DNA of 44,565 bases from Candidatus Magnetomicrobium cryptolimnococcus (GTDB lineage: Bacteria > Nitrospirota > Thermodesulfovibrionia > Thermodesulfovibrionales > Magnetobacteriaceae). The stretch lies in assembly GCA_018606805.1 (NCBI GenBank), contig JAGYWI010000024.1, forward strand, positions 1-44,565, in the 5' to 3' direction. Shown here piece by piece: positions 34,152 through 43,379 of this stretch. A model generated the notes under the pieces. That model made no database searches. It saw nothing but the letters and a program-made list of their open reading frames with translations, and was not told the DNA's origin. Position numbers and translations under genes: made by a program. Each line of letters begins with the position of its first letter. Position 1 is the stretch's first letter.

Positions 34152-36275
34152 CTAATTTCTAACAAAAAACAAAACCCTGTCAACGACAGTGCCTTCGCTA
34201 TCAATTAATTTAAGGACATGTTTACCCGGAAGCGGTGTCCACGGTATTATTTCACTTGTACCTAACATTACGTCATCAACGCTCCAGTGCAATGTTTTAT
34301 TGCTGCTTTTTCTTTCAAAAAATATCCGTTGCAGAGAGCTTGGAATATCCGGGTCCATTGCAATAACACTATCATAGGCTGGATAAATTATTTTATCCTC
34401 CTTCACATTCATATCAACTGTAATTGAGTCAGCCTCAGTACCATTTATAAACCACTCTTTACGTGTTTCACCAATTTCCCGGAAAACCACCGTCTGCTCG
34501 CTAGCGCCGGTAGGTTTAATTGGTGGCGTACTTTTTGTGCGTTTATGAAGATACTCCATAACATCAAGCCACACAGGGGCTGCACCGCTTATGCCGCTGA
34601 CACTTTGCATTGGCGCACCGTCAAAATTACCAACCCACACGCCTACCGTATAGTTTGCTGAGTATCCAACGCACCAGTTATCCCGCATGTTTTTACTTGT
34701 ACCTGTTTTTACAGCACTCCAAAAGGCTGTTGATAATGGATTCTCAAGGTCAAACGTAGCACTTCGAGCCTGCCTATCTGAAAGTATCGTAGATATTATA
34801 AACGCTGCCTCTTTTGAAAAAACTACTCTATCTACAATATTTTTTTGTACCTGCCTTAACTTTAATTCACTATACACGCCACCATTTGCAAGTGCCCTAT
34901 AGGCATTAACCAATTCATAAAGACTAACCTCCACAGAGCCAAGGGCTAGGGATAGCCCATAATAATTACCATCCCTTAAACCATTAAAGCCAAGGGCTTC
35001 TAATTTTTCAATAAAGGCATCCGGTCCCATAAGAGAAAGCGCACGCACCGCCGGTATGTTTAACGACGAGGCAAGGGCTGTCCTTACAGTTACAAGCCCT
35101 TTAAAACTTTCATCATAGTTGGACGGCCTATATGTACCACTTAACGTTGGGACATTAAGTGGTGCATCCAATAACAAAGATGCAGCAGTTAAAACCCGTT
35201 TATCAAAAGAAAGCGCATATACAAATGGCTTTAAAGTAGAACCAGCAGAGCGCTTAGCCCTAACCCCGTCAACAAACCGTGCCTTTGACCCCTCCCACGT
35301 GTTACCAACGTACGCAAGTATTTCACCACTTTTATTGTCAACCACTAAAACCGCTCCATCGTGAACGTTTCTAACGTTTAAGATTAAGAGCTGCTGTCTA
35401 AGGGTTTGACGTACAAACAACTGGAGCTTACCATCTATCGTAGTGTTTATTACACCATTTGTTGGCATCTGCTCATTTATAAGATTATATGCCACGTGTG
35501 GTGCTTCAAAACGCTCAGGTGTAGAATAAAACGGCATAGTCAGATGCTGAACGGTTTTTTCTATTGCTAAACACCTATCTAAACCGTAATATAATCTATC
35601 TATAATACAAGCCCGTTTAGCCAAGTTTTTAGGCTTTGCATTTGGATCCCTAATTAAACTTGCAAGTATTGCCGAATCCATACTATTTAATCCCGATGGC
35701 ACTTTCCGAAAAAGCTCAGTAGCCGCTGCTTGAATCCCTACAATTTCCCCTTTAAAACTCACAAGGTTTACATACGCCTCCATTATCTCATCCTTAGTCC
35801 ACAAGCGCTCAATCGTTAAGGCATTTTTAATCTGTTTAATTTTTTGCAATATGGAACGCCTTCCCTTAGTGTGTTTTGAATCAATGTCAAGCATAGAAAC
35901 AACCTGCATAGTTATTGTACTAGCACCACGTTTCTTATCAGAGACAATACTACTTAACATCCCCTTTGCTAAAGAAAGATAATCCACCCCACTATGACTA
36001 TAAAACCTCTTATCCTCAGCAACTATTATAGCCTGAATAAACGCCCTTGGTATATCTTTAAGACTAACCCAATCCTTCCTTCTTATTGAAAAATCAACCC
36101 GCTGCTCATGAATTAAAGTATTGTGTCTATCTAAAATCTTAATATAAGAGCTTTTATAGTGTTCTTTTACATAGTTAAAGGCTGGCATCTTCTGCTTTTC
36201 TATCATAAAATAGAGGATAGATAGCAAACATACTAAAAATACCCCAATCAATATTATTTTAAAAACTTTACTCAT
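34152..36275 (-). CDS. pbpC: Penicillin-binding protein 1C
   Basis: A 707-aa bifunctional peptidoglycan synthase. After one N-terminal TM come a GT51 domain (EDKRFYSHSG with Glu ~88, RGASTITMQ, the RKVPSGLNSMDSAILASLIR region) and a transpeptidase domain with S-x-x-K in AGSTLKPF (Ser ~348), S-x-N in ASSLNIPA and KTG in VKTGTSKNMRDNW (~523). It closes with the PBP1C-specific C-terminal domain (~600-707), which in E. coli interacts with alpha-2-macroglobulin. The start has no Shine-Dalgarno; an R3 palindrome ends only 19 bases upstream. It is downstream of the macroglobulin gene in the same direction, the usual order. Confidence 0.94.
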   Translation of the reverse strand: MSKVFKIILIGVFLVCLLSILYFMIEKQKMPAFNYVKEHYKSSYIKILDRHNTLIHEQRVDFSIRRKDWVSLKDIPRAFIQAIIVAEDKRFYSHSGVDYLSLAKGMLSSIVSDKKRGASTITMQVVSMLDIDSKHTKGRRSILQKIKQIKNALTIERLWTKDEIMEAYVNLVSFKGEIVGIQAAATELFRKVPSGLNSMDSAILASLIRDPNAKPKNLAKRACIIDRLYYGLDRCLAIEKTVQHLTMPFYSTPERFEAPHVAYNLINEQMPTNGVINTTIDGKLQLFVRQTLRQQLLILNVRNVHDGAVLVVDNKSGEILAYVGNTWEGSKARFVDGVRAKRSAGSTLKPFVYALSFDKRVLTAASLLLDAPLNVPTLSGTYRPSNYDESFKGLVTVRTALASSLNIPAVRALSLMGPDAFIEKLEALGFNGLRDGNYYGLSLALGSVEVSLYELVNAYRALANGGVYSELKLRQVQKNIVDRVVFSKEAAFIISTILSDRQARSATFDLENPLSTAFWSAVKTGTSKNMRDNWCVGYSANYTVGVWVGNFDGAPMQSVSGISGAAPVWLDVMEYLHKRTKSTPPIKPTGASEQTVVFREIGETRKEWFINGTEADSITVDMNVKEDKIIYPAYDSVIAMDPDIPSSLQRIFFERKSSNKTLHWSVDDVMLGTSEIIPWTPLPGKHVLKLIDSEGTVVDRVLFFVRN

Positions 36276-36293
36276 TGAATTTTACTATAATCA

Positions 36294-36319
36294 GGGCAGA
36301 CACATAGGTCTGCCCCTAC
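36294..36319. repeat. R3 REP-like palindrome, second exact copy
   Basis: Identical over 26 bases to 25464-25489 (GGGCAGAC, ACATAG, GTCTGCCC, CTAC). It lies directly upstream of the pbpC start, where a ribosome binding site would be expected. Confidence 0.75.
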
Positions 36320-36370
36320 ACATCCGTTAGTATTATGAAGCAACAATGTTTCATTACAGTTACCAAATTG

Positions 36371-36478
36371 CAGGCCAAAAGTTTTAGTAAGGTGCGTAGG
36401 CGCACTCCCGTAAAGGTGCGGGGTTGGGGAGTGCGCCTACGCACCTTTTTCTCGAAAAGGGTTTTCCCCCACAATCTT
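36371..36478 (-). repeat. R2 element, copy 1
   Basis: Outer arms GGTGCGTAGGCGCACTCCC (36392-36410) and GGGAGTGCGCCTACGCACC (36427-36445) form a 19-bp perfect stem; a GTGCGGGGTTG loop and a TTTTCTCGAAAAGGGTTTTC flank follow. The reverse complement matches 42333-42433 over about 100 bases with few changes. It lies between A2M and pbpC and could terminate transcription. Confidence 0.88.
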
Positions 36479-36501
36479 TTATCTGTTTTTTTTAAAATCC
36501 T

Positions 36502-39500
36502 TTATTTTTTAATTACAATAGATTCATTAGGTATTTCACCAAACATTTCAGGCACATAAAGAGCCTCAATCCTTGTTGGTGGCAGTTCAAACTTTCCCTC
36601 ATTATTAAACCGAACAGTATAATCTATTGTCCACTTCCCTTTTCGTACATATTCATAGTAAGCCTTAAAGGCAGTAAAAGTACGTTCTTCGTAAATAGGC
36701 CATTCGTACGATAATTTTTCCCCCTTAGTCAATATAGAAGAATCGCGTCCAAGACCTGAGCCAAGAATGGAAGCCCCGCTTGGGATTGGGTCATTTATGA
36801 CAACCCATGTCATATCGGCTTGGGCCTCAGCTTCAATGCTCACACGTGCAACATCACCAACGCTCCACACACCCGGCGTTTTTTGTTCAACAGGCACTAT
36901 CTTCTTTATTATTTTATATCCTGTTGAAAGCGGCTCTTTTAAAGGAATAGCGGCAAGGCTTTGAATTGTAATCCATGGCTTACCGCTACCGCTGTGTTCT
37001 ACGTATAGGTTTGCAAGTTCACCGGGCCAGTTGAAAAATACCTGCCTGTTATCTTTATTGGTTTTGTCCCATGTAAAGGATTTTTTAATCTCTGAAAATT
37101 TCTCATTTTCCATCATAAGTAGGGCAACGCTCTCGCCATTTACGGGCTGTGCTTCAAGCTGTGTAGCAAATTTCTGTATAGCAACAACTCCCCAAGCGTT
37201 AGCAACCGTAGTAGACCAAGCGCCTTTGCGCTGCCTGTGCAAAGCCCCCTTCAACATCCTTGGCATATCCAGATACCATGACTCTATTGGTAAGAGCGTA
37301 ATTATGCTGCGCACGGAATTAACGTCAGAAGATGACATCAACCACCACAGATTATCCGTATCTTCGGTTGAAAATTGCATGGACGTCCCTTGGAAGTTCA
37401 GCCTAGAGCGCAATATGGTAAGTGCGTGCATCAGGTTATCTTCCCTATTATTGAGGGATGGGTAACGGTAAAGGATATTTATCCAGTCAAGGAGGGCTGA
37501 GGTAGGCCATAGATTAGGCTCTATCGTTATTGATTCAAACATAGCATCTGACACTTGAACGCTACTTGCTGTAGAAAGTGCCTCAATTGCTGCTAATTTC
37601 CTGACAGTTAAATCTGGCACATGCCATACGGTTTCAGGGTATATCTTACCATTTACAAAATTCTCAAGGGCATTTTCAAGTCCATCTCTAATATTTTTTG
37701 GTATCTCAAAGTTAGCTGCGCTTGATATGGAAAGCACGTATGACGTAAGCACATCGCTACCGTGCCTTTGTGTTGGAAAGTACTTAAGCAGCCCATTATT
37801 ATCAACGTATGATGGCATATCATTTATAATTGCACTCCAAAGGTTAACGTCGCTTAAGGCTATAGCCTTGGATACCTTTTGTTCCATACAAGAATATGGA
37901 TAATTTTTCATATATGTAACAATGCCGGCAGTATCGCCCAATCTATCGTTAAAGGAAACACGGACTCCCCCAACGCCATTTTTAGCCCCAAGTGGCGGAT
38001 TTACGGACATTTCAAAATACCCATCAAGTTGCACCACCGTAGACTGTAGTACCCTTACAGGTATATCCGGAATAACCTCCTCATTTACCTTGAGTTTATC
38101 TTTAGTATCACCATTAGAATCAAGGGCAGCCACATCCCACATCAAGGTAGTGGCATCCGTTGGTACGTTAAAAAGCCAACTAACCTCGCTAGCGCTACCA
38201 GCTGACAAGGTTTTCGTAATAGGTGTAAGACTTACCGTAGCGTTATCACTTGTAACAACAGCCGCTACACTTACACTTTTATCTTCATTAGTGGAATTTT
38301 TTACAGTAAAAGATGCCATAAACTCATCCCCCTGCCTGACCACTTGGGGTAGACCACTATAAAGCATAATGTCTTGTGTGGATACTATTTCAGAGCTTCC
38401 ACTGCCAAAAAGCCCAGCACCTGCATTGGCCACAACAGCTATTTTAAACGCCGTTAGGCTATCATTTAACGGTACGGTTACTTGAGCCTCACCGTTTTTA
38501 TCCAAAACAACCTTTCCACTCCAAAGTAAAAGTGTATCAAACAATTCTCGGGTTATAGCCTTACCACCACCGCCACCTGCCGGCTGTGCCTTTAACCCAT
38601 AGTGTCTTTTCCCAACCACTTGCATTTGAGCTGTGGAGGTTTCTACACTATAAGGTCGTGAAACCATCATAGCACTAAGAATATCCCACGATGTGTTTGG
38701 TGCAAGCTCTAAAAGTCCAGCATCAACGGCAGCTACAGCCACCTCTGCCCTTTCATCACCAAAGGGCTTTCCATCTGGCAGTTCAACCTTTATCTTTACC
38801 TCAGCCTTATCCCGCACTTTATAAGTCTTCTTATCGGGCAAGACAGAAACCTTTAGCTCATGCTCACGCCATCCAACATTTATAGAGCTTATACCTATCT
38901 TATATGCAGGCTTACCAAGGTCTATCAACCCTGAAGGCTTAATATCCCCTACCCTACCACGTACCACAAAAGCAGACACATACACGTTTGGCGCATAATT
39001 GCCTTTAATTGGTATCTTAAAAGTCGGATTTTTACCCGTAAGTTGTATCACCTGTGTATCTAAAATCCCCTCACGCTCAACCGATATTAACGCTGTAGCA
39101 CTCCTAAAAGGCATCCGCAGTTGAAATGTAGCATCCTCACCCGGCTCATAACGCTTCTTTTCAGGTATTAGGTCTACCCTATCGCTATCCTTAACATCAA
39201 ACCACCAATCATCCTCACCGGCTATCCACACCTCCCTATGTACAGTAGAGGGATTGCCGTTTTGATCGGTAGCCTTTGCCTGAACGATGATGTTACCAGA
39301 AATCGGGGCCTCCGTTTCACATATTAAGATTCCGCGCCTATCAGTATTACCCTTACAAAGAGCCCCAACCTTCTTAACTTCGCTCTTATGCTCATAGGCA
39401 TAAAACCCGCCAATAAGACGCCGCCTGTGAGAGTAGTTTTTCCTAACAAAGAGCTCTGTTTCAACTGCAATATTACTCATTGGTTTGCCGTTTATATCCA

Positions 39501-42276
39501 AGGCTACGACAAAAAACTTAAATGCCTTCTTTGATAAAAGCCAAGAGTCCGGCTTAATCCCTAAAATCACCCCCGAGGGCCACAGCGTTATGTTTTTCGA
39601 TACGGTTTGCACCTCACCGTTTGGGTCTTTAAACTCCAGCTCAGCTAAAAGGTTTTGAGCATAAGCCTCTGTTTTAATATTAAAAAGCCTTGCCCGCAGT
39701 GCCCCAGCACTTTGCAGTGTTAGCTCCTGTGTGCTTACCTTTTGCGAGGCTTCATCACTATTTTGTTCTATATAATCATCGCCGTACCAATCATCATCCG
39801 GGTACTTATCATAGCTTTGTTCAACCCCCTCTGCAATAACCCCATTTGTAAAGACATAATCGGAGTAATCATCAAAAATAATCTCCTTTTTACTTGTCAG
39901 ATGCCGAAGCTTAACGCCAAGCCCCTCAGCCCCGCCGCCGGATAAATAGTTAACGCTTATATCAACATTAAAGTCCGTTTTATTTATTAAAGGCAACTCA
40001 ACCGGCTCTAAAGAGCTCTTTAAAAGCGGCACCTTAAACTCCTCCACCCGAAACTGCCCACTTTTATAGGCGTGGCTATCCTCGTAGTCATCGTATTGGT
40101 CTTCATCGTTAGCCGCAGCCTTTAGTGTTACCGAGTATGAACCAAGCTTTGCATCCTTTGGTATCTCCCACGACGCTTGGGCACTGCCGGTTAATATGTC
40201 CCACTCGATGGGTAGTTCGTAGGTTTGCTCGCTAGCCTCATGAGAAATAACCACTCTTTGAGGCAGCTTATTACTATTTAAAAGAGAAAAACCGTCCATA
40301 GACTTTTTTCGCATTATGTGCTTCATGTGCACTTTCTGTCCAGCCCTAAAAAGCTCTCTATCAAAAATAGTGTGTGCAATTATATCACCGCTGTAATCCC
40401 CCTGCGGCAAATTAAACTGCCAAGGCTCAATCCCTTCATTCCAGCTTGAGTGCGCAAAGGACATATCCTCATCAGTGTTGACTACAACAAAAAGCCCACC
40501 CTGTAGCGAATTAATCGGAGTAAGCTGCGAATAGTCAAGGTATATATCGTCATTATCAGCCGGTATATTATCGCAATATGGAAGTTCGCTGCTTTTTGGC
40601 AGATTATCAATTAATGCAATGCCGTTTTCCCCAGTACGACTTATCCAGTGCACATTGCCGTTACAATCCATAATAGTTACAGTGGCCCCTTCAACAGGCT
40701 CAGCACTATCTAAAGTAGTAACCCAAACAAGCGAAGAAGCCTCCCCCCATTTGAAATGGACAGATAAATTGGTTACAAGAGCAGAGGTTAATACATACAT
40801 AGGCTCTTGGGTTTCCATAAGTGTTTTACCAAGTATTAGGCTCTCAAGCTCAACTACATAAAATCCCGGCTTACCTAATGGAATGCCCACAACTTCAAAG
40901 TCTTTCTTCTCACCGGAGCGTTTTATAGTAAACGGTTTAGTCTTTTCATCAGATTTTAAAAGCGATTGCCTTCTGCTTGTTGCTGCAATGTCTTTAAGCA
41001 TATTGAGTATTTCACGTTTGTCCTCTATCTTATGGATGTTACCATTAGTTGTGCCAAGCTTTTTCTTTATCCAATCCAAAACCCCTTTATCAGCAGGACA
41101 ATTAGCACAAGCTGGCATTTGCACAACCCTTGCCAGCATATCCAGTTCCACGTTTCTAAAGGTAACCGGAAGCACTCCATCATCGCGTTCAATTATCCCA
41201 AAGCGTGAAGAAAACTTAGCAAGCGGCGGGTAGGGACCGACTTTGACTTTCATTGGAAACTTATTTATATTTTGCAATACTCTACCGGCATCATCTTTAA
41301 TATCCTTTGGCACATGTATGGTAAACTCTGTGTTTTCAGGAAATGGTCCGTTAAACGCTGCTGAGTAAAAATATCCGTAGCTATCATCCTCTTCGTTAGT
41401 TTGCGGTGTGTATGTCTTACCATCGCCTTGAATTGTTATGCTCTTTAGAGTTTCTTTAGAAATAGCCGATGAAAAGGTTAAGTACATGGAAGAAAACGGT
41501 ATACAATCCGCCTCCGCATTTGGCCGCTCACATGAAAACGTGGCACTAAAGGCACTTCTTGTCTTATATTTTTTTATCTGAGCTAGTTCATTAGTAACGC
41601 CAGTTTGTGCCTTTATACCCTTTCCCCAAACAAGCGTAACGTTTTTATCATTTGGAAAACTCCGCTTACTTTGAATAAGCAATGTGCGCTCATTATCAAA
41701 CTTATCCCCAAAGTGCGCTTTAAGTATCTCCTGCCGCTGTTGTCCTTTTATTATATTAGCACCAATTTTCTCAGTAATACCCTCTACAGAAAAAGATAAA
41801 TTATCAAACACCGACTGCTCATCAACAATCCCATCAAGGGAAAGTATAAACACCTGCTCTTCTTCAATAGAAGCCCCCTCGTATGGATAGATATGCTTTA
41901 TTGAAGGAGCACCTGTTGAAAATGTAAAAACCTTATCCCCTTCAAATGCAAGCCCGGATAAAGTCAAGAGGTCTTTTTTTAGTTTAAATGTACACACCAC
42001 CCCCGCTTCAATGTCTTTATCAAAATCATACATCCAGTGCCTGCCATCCATCCACCGACCAACCCCACGAATAGGACAATCTATATCAAATGGGACAATG
42101 TCCGTCGGAGTTGAAAAAGGCACAATCTCTTCTGAAAATCTAGCACTAACCTGTCTGACATCTTTGACAGTACCTTGAGGACTAAATAACTCCACTGTTG
42201 CAAAGTCATAAGAAAGAAACCCAAAGACTGGCAAAAAAAGCAACGCTATAAGAAAAACTCGTATTTTAGACATCAT
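36502..42276 (-). CDS. Bacterial alpha-2-macroglobulin family protein
   Basis: A 1924-aa protease inhibitor of the bacterial (YfhM-like) A2M family. A signal peptide (FLIALLFLPVFGF) lacks a lipobox Cys, so it is probably soluble periplasmic or outer-membrane associated without lipidation. MG-type domains fill residues ~40-1150; the alpha-2 core (SLTAFKIAVVANAG, GLPQVVRQGDEF) is at ~1260-1320; the thioester motif CMEQ in YPYSCMEQK is at about 1463-1466, followed by the helical TED and C-terminal receptor-like domain. Attack on the bait region would expose the thioester to trap proteases. With PBP1C it is thought to guard the periplasm when the wall or outer membrane is breached. R2 copies flank it. 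Confidence 0.95.
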   Translation of the reverse strand: MMSKIRVFLIALLFLPVFGFLSYDFATVELFSPQGTVKDVRQVSARFSEEIVPFSTPTDIVPFDIDCPIRGVGRWMDGRHWMYDFDKDIEAGVVCTFKLKKDLLTLSGLAFEGDKVFTFSTGAPSIKHIYPYEGASIEEEQVFILSLDGIVDEQSVFDNLSFSVEGITEKIGANIIKGQQRQEILKAHFGDKFDNERTLLIQSKRSFPNDKNVTLVWGKGIKAQTGVTNELAQIKKYKTRSAFSATFSCERPNAEADCIPFSSMYLTFSSAISKETLKSITIQGDGKTYTPQTNEEDDSYGYFYSAAFNGPFPENTEFTIHVPKDIKDDAGRVLQNINKFPMKVKVGPYPPLAKFSSRFGIIERDDGVLPVTFRNVELDMLARVVQMPACANCPADKGVLDWIKKKLGTTNGNIHKIEDKREILNMLKDIAATSRRQSLLKSDEKTKPFTIKRSGEKKDFEVVGIPLGKPGFYVVELESLILGKTLMETQEPMYVLTSALVTNLSVHFKWGEASSLVWVTTLDSAEPVEGATVTIMDCNGNVHWISRTGENGIALIDNLPKSSELPYCDNIPADNDDIYLDYSQLTPINSLQGGLFVVVNTDEDMSFAHSSWNEGIEPWQFNLPQGDYSGDIIAHTIFDRELFRAGQKVHMKHIMRKKSMDGFSLLNSNKLPQRVVISHEASEQTYELPIEWDILTGSAQASWEIPKDAKLGSYSVTLKAAANDEDQYDDYEDSHAYKSGQFRVEEFKVPLLKSSLEPVELPLINKTDFNVDISVNYLSGGGAEGLGVKLRHLTSKKEIIFDDYSDYVFTNGVIAEGVEQSYDKYPDDDWYGDDYIEQNSDEASQKVSTQELTLQSAGALRARLFNIKTEAYAQNLLAELEFKDPNGEVQTVSKNITLWPSGVILGIKPDSWLLSKKAFKFFVVALDINGKPMSNIAVETELFVRKNYSHRRRLIGGFYAYEHKSEVKKVGALCKGNTDRRGILICETEAPISGNIIVQAKATDQNGNPSTVHREVWIAGEDDWWFDVKDSDRVDLIPEKKRYEPGEDATFQLRMPFRSATALISVEREGILDTQVIQLTGKNPTFKIPIKGNYAPNVYVSAFVVRGRVGDIKPSGLIDLGKPAYKIGISSINVGWREHELKVSVLPDKKTYKVRDKAEVKIKVELPDGKPFGDERAEVAVAAVDAGLLELAPNTSWDILSAMMVSRPYSVETSTAQMQVVGKRHYGLKAQPAGGGGGKAITRELFDTLLLWSGKVVLDKNGEAQVTVPLNDSLTAFKIAVVANAGAGLFGSGSSEIVSTQDIMLYSGLPQVVRQGDEFMASFTVKNSTNEDKSVSVAAVVTSDNATVSLTPITKTLSAGSASEVSWLFNVPTDATTLMWDVAALDSNGDTKDKLKVNEEVIPDIPVRVLQSTVVQLDGYFEMSVNPPLGAKNGVGGVRVSFNDRLGDTAGIVTYMKNYPYSCMEQKVSKAIALSDVNLWSAIINDMPSYVDNNGLLKYFPTQRHGSDVLTSYVLSISSAANFEIPKNIRDGLENALENFVNGKIYPETVWHVPDLTVRKLAAIEALSTASSVQVSDAMFESITIEPNLWPTSALLDWINILYRYPSLNNREDNLMHALTILRSRLNFQGTSMQFSTEDTDNLWWLMSSSDVNSVRSIITLLPIESWYLDMPRMLKGALHRQRKGAWSTTVANAWGVVAIQKFATQLEAQPVNGESVALLMMENEKFSEIKKSFTWDKTNKDNRQVFFNWPGELANLYVEHSGSGKPWITIQSLAAIPLKEPLSTGYKIIKKIVPVEQKTPGVWSVGDVARVSIEAEAQADMTWVVINDPIPSGASILGSGLGRDSSILTKGEKLSYEWPIYEERTFTAFKAYYEYVRKGKWTIDYTVRFNNEGKFELPPTRIEALYVPEMFGEIPNESIVIKK

Positions 42277-42332
42277 AATAAAACACCCCTCCTAAAGAAA
42301 TAAGAATAAAGATAAAAATATAAGGAAAGAAA

Positions 42333-42433
42333 GACGTGGGGGAAAACCCTTTTCGAGAAAAAGGTGCGTAGGCGCACTCCCCAACCCCGCACCCCTTACG
42401 GGAGTGCGCCACCGCACTTCCTAAAACTTTTAG
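42333..42433 (+). repeat. R2 element, copy 2 (inverted relative to copy 1)
   Basis: GTGGGGGAAAACCCTTTTCG, AGAAAAAGGTGCGTAGGCGC, ACTCCCCAACCCCGCACC and CTAAAACTTTTAG are the reverse complement of copy 1 at 36371-36478 apart from a few substitutions and a 1-2-base indel. It lies upstream of the A2M start in opposite orientation to copy 1. Confidence 0.88.
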
Positions 42434-42611
42434 TCTGTCATCTTTTTAGTTATTCCCCTTATCTTTTGCTACATTTTAATGCAACATTCATTAACTTAAC
42501 GCTATCGGGGTGCAAACTATGCTCTTTCCCTTTTGTTATATTACCATGAGCACACAAAAAAAAGGAAAGAGAGGCGTAGGGGCAATACCATTAAGTTAAG
42601 GAAAATTGTAT

Positions 42612-42680
42612 TATACCAAAACAAATTAGGCTTGCAAAACATTTAAAAAAATAATAAGGAAATAAATACATATTTAAAAT
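42612..42680 (-). repeat. Dispersed element R1, copy E (one end only)
   Basis: TATACCAAAACAAATTAGG starts at 42612, then CTTGCAAAACAT and AATAATAAGGAAATAAATACA as in copies C and D. The hairpin part and the second end are absent. Confidence 0.75.
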
Positions 42681-42743
42681 AATTTTTGTTACATTAATTT
42701 ACAATTTTTTATAGCAGCAAATCTAAAACCTTGTATAATAATA

Positions 42744-42815
42744 TTGTGAGGAATTAAAAATGTCAATAGAATACGATACCGGTTATTAAAGAGTTTTTCA
42801 GGGTTTGAAACCAAA
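42744..42815 (+). pseudogene. 5' remnant of an Rpn-family nuclease gene
   Basis: GTATAATAATATTGTGAGG, AATTAAAAATGTC and AGAATACGA match the upstream and start region of the Rpn pseudogene at 18838 in about 39 of 44 positions. The ATG at 42760 reads MSIEYDTGY then stops; a one-base deletion would restore YKEFF, as Rpn proteins usually begin. Only the start survives. Confidence 0.65.
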
Positions 42816-42828
42816 GGTTTGTCCGAAT

Positions 42829-42861
42829 AGTAAATGCGAGATGTTAAATCTCCCATTTACT
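42829..42861 (-). terminator. Hairpin after the propeller remnant
   Basis: AGTAAATGCGAGAT pairs with ATCTCCCATTTACT (one mismatch) across GTTAA. It lies 16 bases past the stop of the minus-strand remnant. No long T run follows, so activity is uncertain. Confidence 0.5.
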
Positions 42862-42876
42862 AGCGTTATTAATTAT

Positions 42877-42990
42877 TTAAAAATGTGAAAGTGCTCCGGG
42901 TATCCTTGTCCAGTTTTGCATATCAACCGAATAGAAAATCTCACCAGTACTTGTTAAGCCGAGAAGATCAGTTCTACCGTCTTTAACTAA
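42877..42990 (-). pseudogene. C-terminal remnant of a beta-propeller/FG-GAP-like protein
   Basis: The minus strand reads LVKDGRTDLLGLTSTGEIFY then SVDMQNWTRIPGALSHF and a stop (42877-42879). The D-G-R-x-D-L-L-G-L pattern and repeat-like SVDMQNW recall FG-GAP/VCBS or tectonin-type propeller blades. The upstream part is cut off at the edge of R5 copy 2, so only ~37 codons remain. Confidence 0.6.
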
Positions 42991-43052
42991 AAAAATGATT
43001 AAAGAGGAGTAACAAAAAGATATTAAAAATTGTCTTGACAAAGGGATCCACC
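42983..43052 (+). repeat. R5 repeat, IS-end-like, copy 2
   Basis: Same sequence as 28911-28978 in opposite chromosomal orientation, with about five substitutions and one indel. Its left edge is the break point of the propeller remnant. It ends 63 bases before the antitoxin ATG, and its TTGACA points toward that gene. Confidence 0.75.
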
Positions 43053-43115
43053 ATAAGAAAAATTTTCAAGGGAATAGATGAGAAATTAGACTAAAGAATA
43101 TGTTAAACTATCCTC

Positions 43116-43379
43116 ATGGAAACAAATATAATTCAAAATCCTATCGAACAAGTAGAAAATACAGAAACTCTCAAGGTAGAGGCAATCAAGGAAGTGTTGA
43201 AGAAGTTATCTCCGCCGTTAATAGACTCCCTTTATGACTATGCAGCCTTTCTTCTTGAAAAGGAAAAGACGCATAGGGCTTTTGTTGAAGAAACGCTTGA
43301 GATTGAAGCAAATTCAGATACTATTACTTTTGATAGTGTAGAAGAGGCAATGGAAGCTATTCGCAATTGGAGTGAATAA
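43116..43379 (+). CDS. Antitoxin of a RelE/YafQ-type toxin-antitoxin locus
   Basis: An 87-aa acidic protein. LKKLSPPLIDSLYDYAAFLLEKE (about residues 28-50) is the usual helix of DUF2281/PhdYeFM-like small antitoxins, and the acidic C terminus (DTITFDSVEEAMEAIRNWSE) would wrap the toxin. It directly precedes a RelE-type toxin frame. No strong ribosome binding site is seen; R5 sits 63 bases upstream. Confidence 0.78.
   Translation: METNIIQNPIEQVENTETLKVEAIKEVLKKLSPPLIDSLYDYAAFLLEKEKTHRAFVEETLEIEANSDTITFDSVEEAMEAIRNWSE

Larger units (their letters stand above)
42277..43115. other. Repeat-rich stretch between A2M and the TA locus
   Basis: No intact gene. In order it holds R2 copy 2, a hairpin-rich TTATTCCCCTTAT segment related to 25379-25405, R1 copy E, an Rpn start remnant, a small terminator-like hairpin, the tail of a propeller-type gene on the minus strand and R5 copy 2. 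All are listed separately. Confidence 0.7.

Noticed and set aside
36335-36559. Frame encoding VRRRTPVKVRG in R2
   Set aside because: Coding frame through a palindromic repeat; the same peptide appears in other R2 copies only because of the DNA repeat.
36767-41890. Plus-strand frames opposite the A2M gene
   Set aside because: Antisense shadows of a continuous A2M protein with all domains in frame.
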